A stretch of DNA of 53,913 bases, taken from positions 1 through 53,913 of IMG/VR virus record IMGVR_UViG_3300031857_000248; one strand, 5' to 3'. The notes under the pieces were generated by a model. The model did not search any database. It had not been told where the DNA came from and saw only the letters and a list, made by a program, of their open reading frames with translations. Source of the DNA: a virus. Both the position numbers and the translations under genes were made by a program. This document shows, in pieces, positions 53,722-53,913 of this stretch (position 1 is its first letter; each line of letters begins with the position of its first letter).

Positions 53722-53811
53722 TGGTGGAGAGCCAGGGAGTCGAACCCTGTGGCCGTATTTCTACAACCTGCGGTTTAGCAAACCGGTGCATTACCATCCT
53801 GCCCGCTCTCC
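53722..53811 (-). tRNA. tRNA-Ser (anticodon GCT)
   Basis: Acceptor GGAGAGC/GCTCTCC; anticodon loop TTGCTAA; long variable arm; T-loop TTCGACT; CCA encoded. Confidence 0.92.
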
Positions 53812-53817
53812 GAATTT

Positions 53818-53907
53818 TGGTGGAAGCGGTGAGATTTGAACTCACGGACCCTTTCGGATCGTCTGTTTTCAAGACAGGTGCAATAAACCGGACTCTGCCA
53901 CACTTCC
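53818..53907 (-). tRNA. tRNA-Ser (anticodon TGA)
   Basis: Acceptor GGAAGTG/CGCTTCC; anticodon loop CTTGAAA; long variable arm (GATCC/GGGTC stem); T-loop TTCAAAT; CCA encoded. It is the last feature before the window edge. Confidence 0.92.
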
Positions 53908-53913
53908 ATTAAC

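Overview
The window is part of the genome of a T4-like contractile-tailed phage (Caudoviricetes, myovirus morphotype, with a gene set resembling the T4-like phages of marine and freshwater bacteria). The evidence is a full set of T4-type baseplate genes, T4-type replication and late-transcription genes (gp32, gp59, gp33, dsbA, rnh), T4-type late promoter boxes (NATAAATA), and a very large tRNA array. The host cannot be read directly. The tmRNA tag (ANDESFALAA), the two-piece tmRNA layout and the signal-peptide-bearing outer-membrane-type protein are all compatible with a betaproteobacterium, which remains an inference.

Layout. 1-24427 (minus strand): tail fibre and baseplate genes, from a partial gene and fibre proteins (one with collagen-like repeats and an S74 chaperone domain) through a 2052-residue DUF4815-type protein, gp8, a gp7-like protein, gp6, gp25, an unassigned structural protein, a split gp5 (beta-helix needle and OB-fold pieces as separate genes), a gp27-like hub, gp53 and gp48. 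24458-29231 (plus strand): gp4, a conserved protein, gp54, gp26 with an apparent programmed -1 frameshift extension, and a tape measure protein that carries a lysozyme-like domain. 29279-47066 (minus strand): gp32, a nucleotidase, gp59, gp33, dsbA, an AAA+ ATPase, a probable lysis group (SleB-type hydrolase plus small membrane protein), an outer-membrane-type protein, a circularly permuted two-piece tmRNA locus, a RecB-like nuclease, phoH, clpP, galE, a glycosyltransferase, rnh and many small early-type genes with strong sigma70-like promoters. 47166-49184 (plus strand): membrane or secreted proteins and an S11 D-Ala-D-Ala peptidase. 49172-53907 (minus strand): 26 tRNA genes covering every amino acid except Gln, interspersed with structured inverted-repeat elements, an RNase H-like protein, a 2OG-Fe(II) oxygenase, an HNH endonuclease and one small plus-strand gene.

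How it fits together. The first 29 kb builds the baseplate and tail and should be late-expressed; the 29-47 kb block supplies replication, late-transcription control, nucleotide and host-modifying functions; the right end supplies translation components. The tmRNA and tRNAs together indicate heavy investment in controlling host translation. The most unusual feature is the tmRNA locus: the segment between its two halves is almost entirely occupied by a 52-codon reading frame with its own ribosome binding site. Other notable features are several promoters placed so close to start codons that leaderless mRNAs are predicted, and a beta-rich Gly-Tyr module shared by five baseplate proteins.
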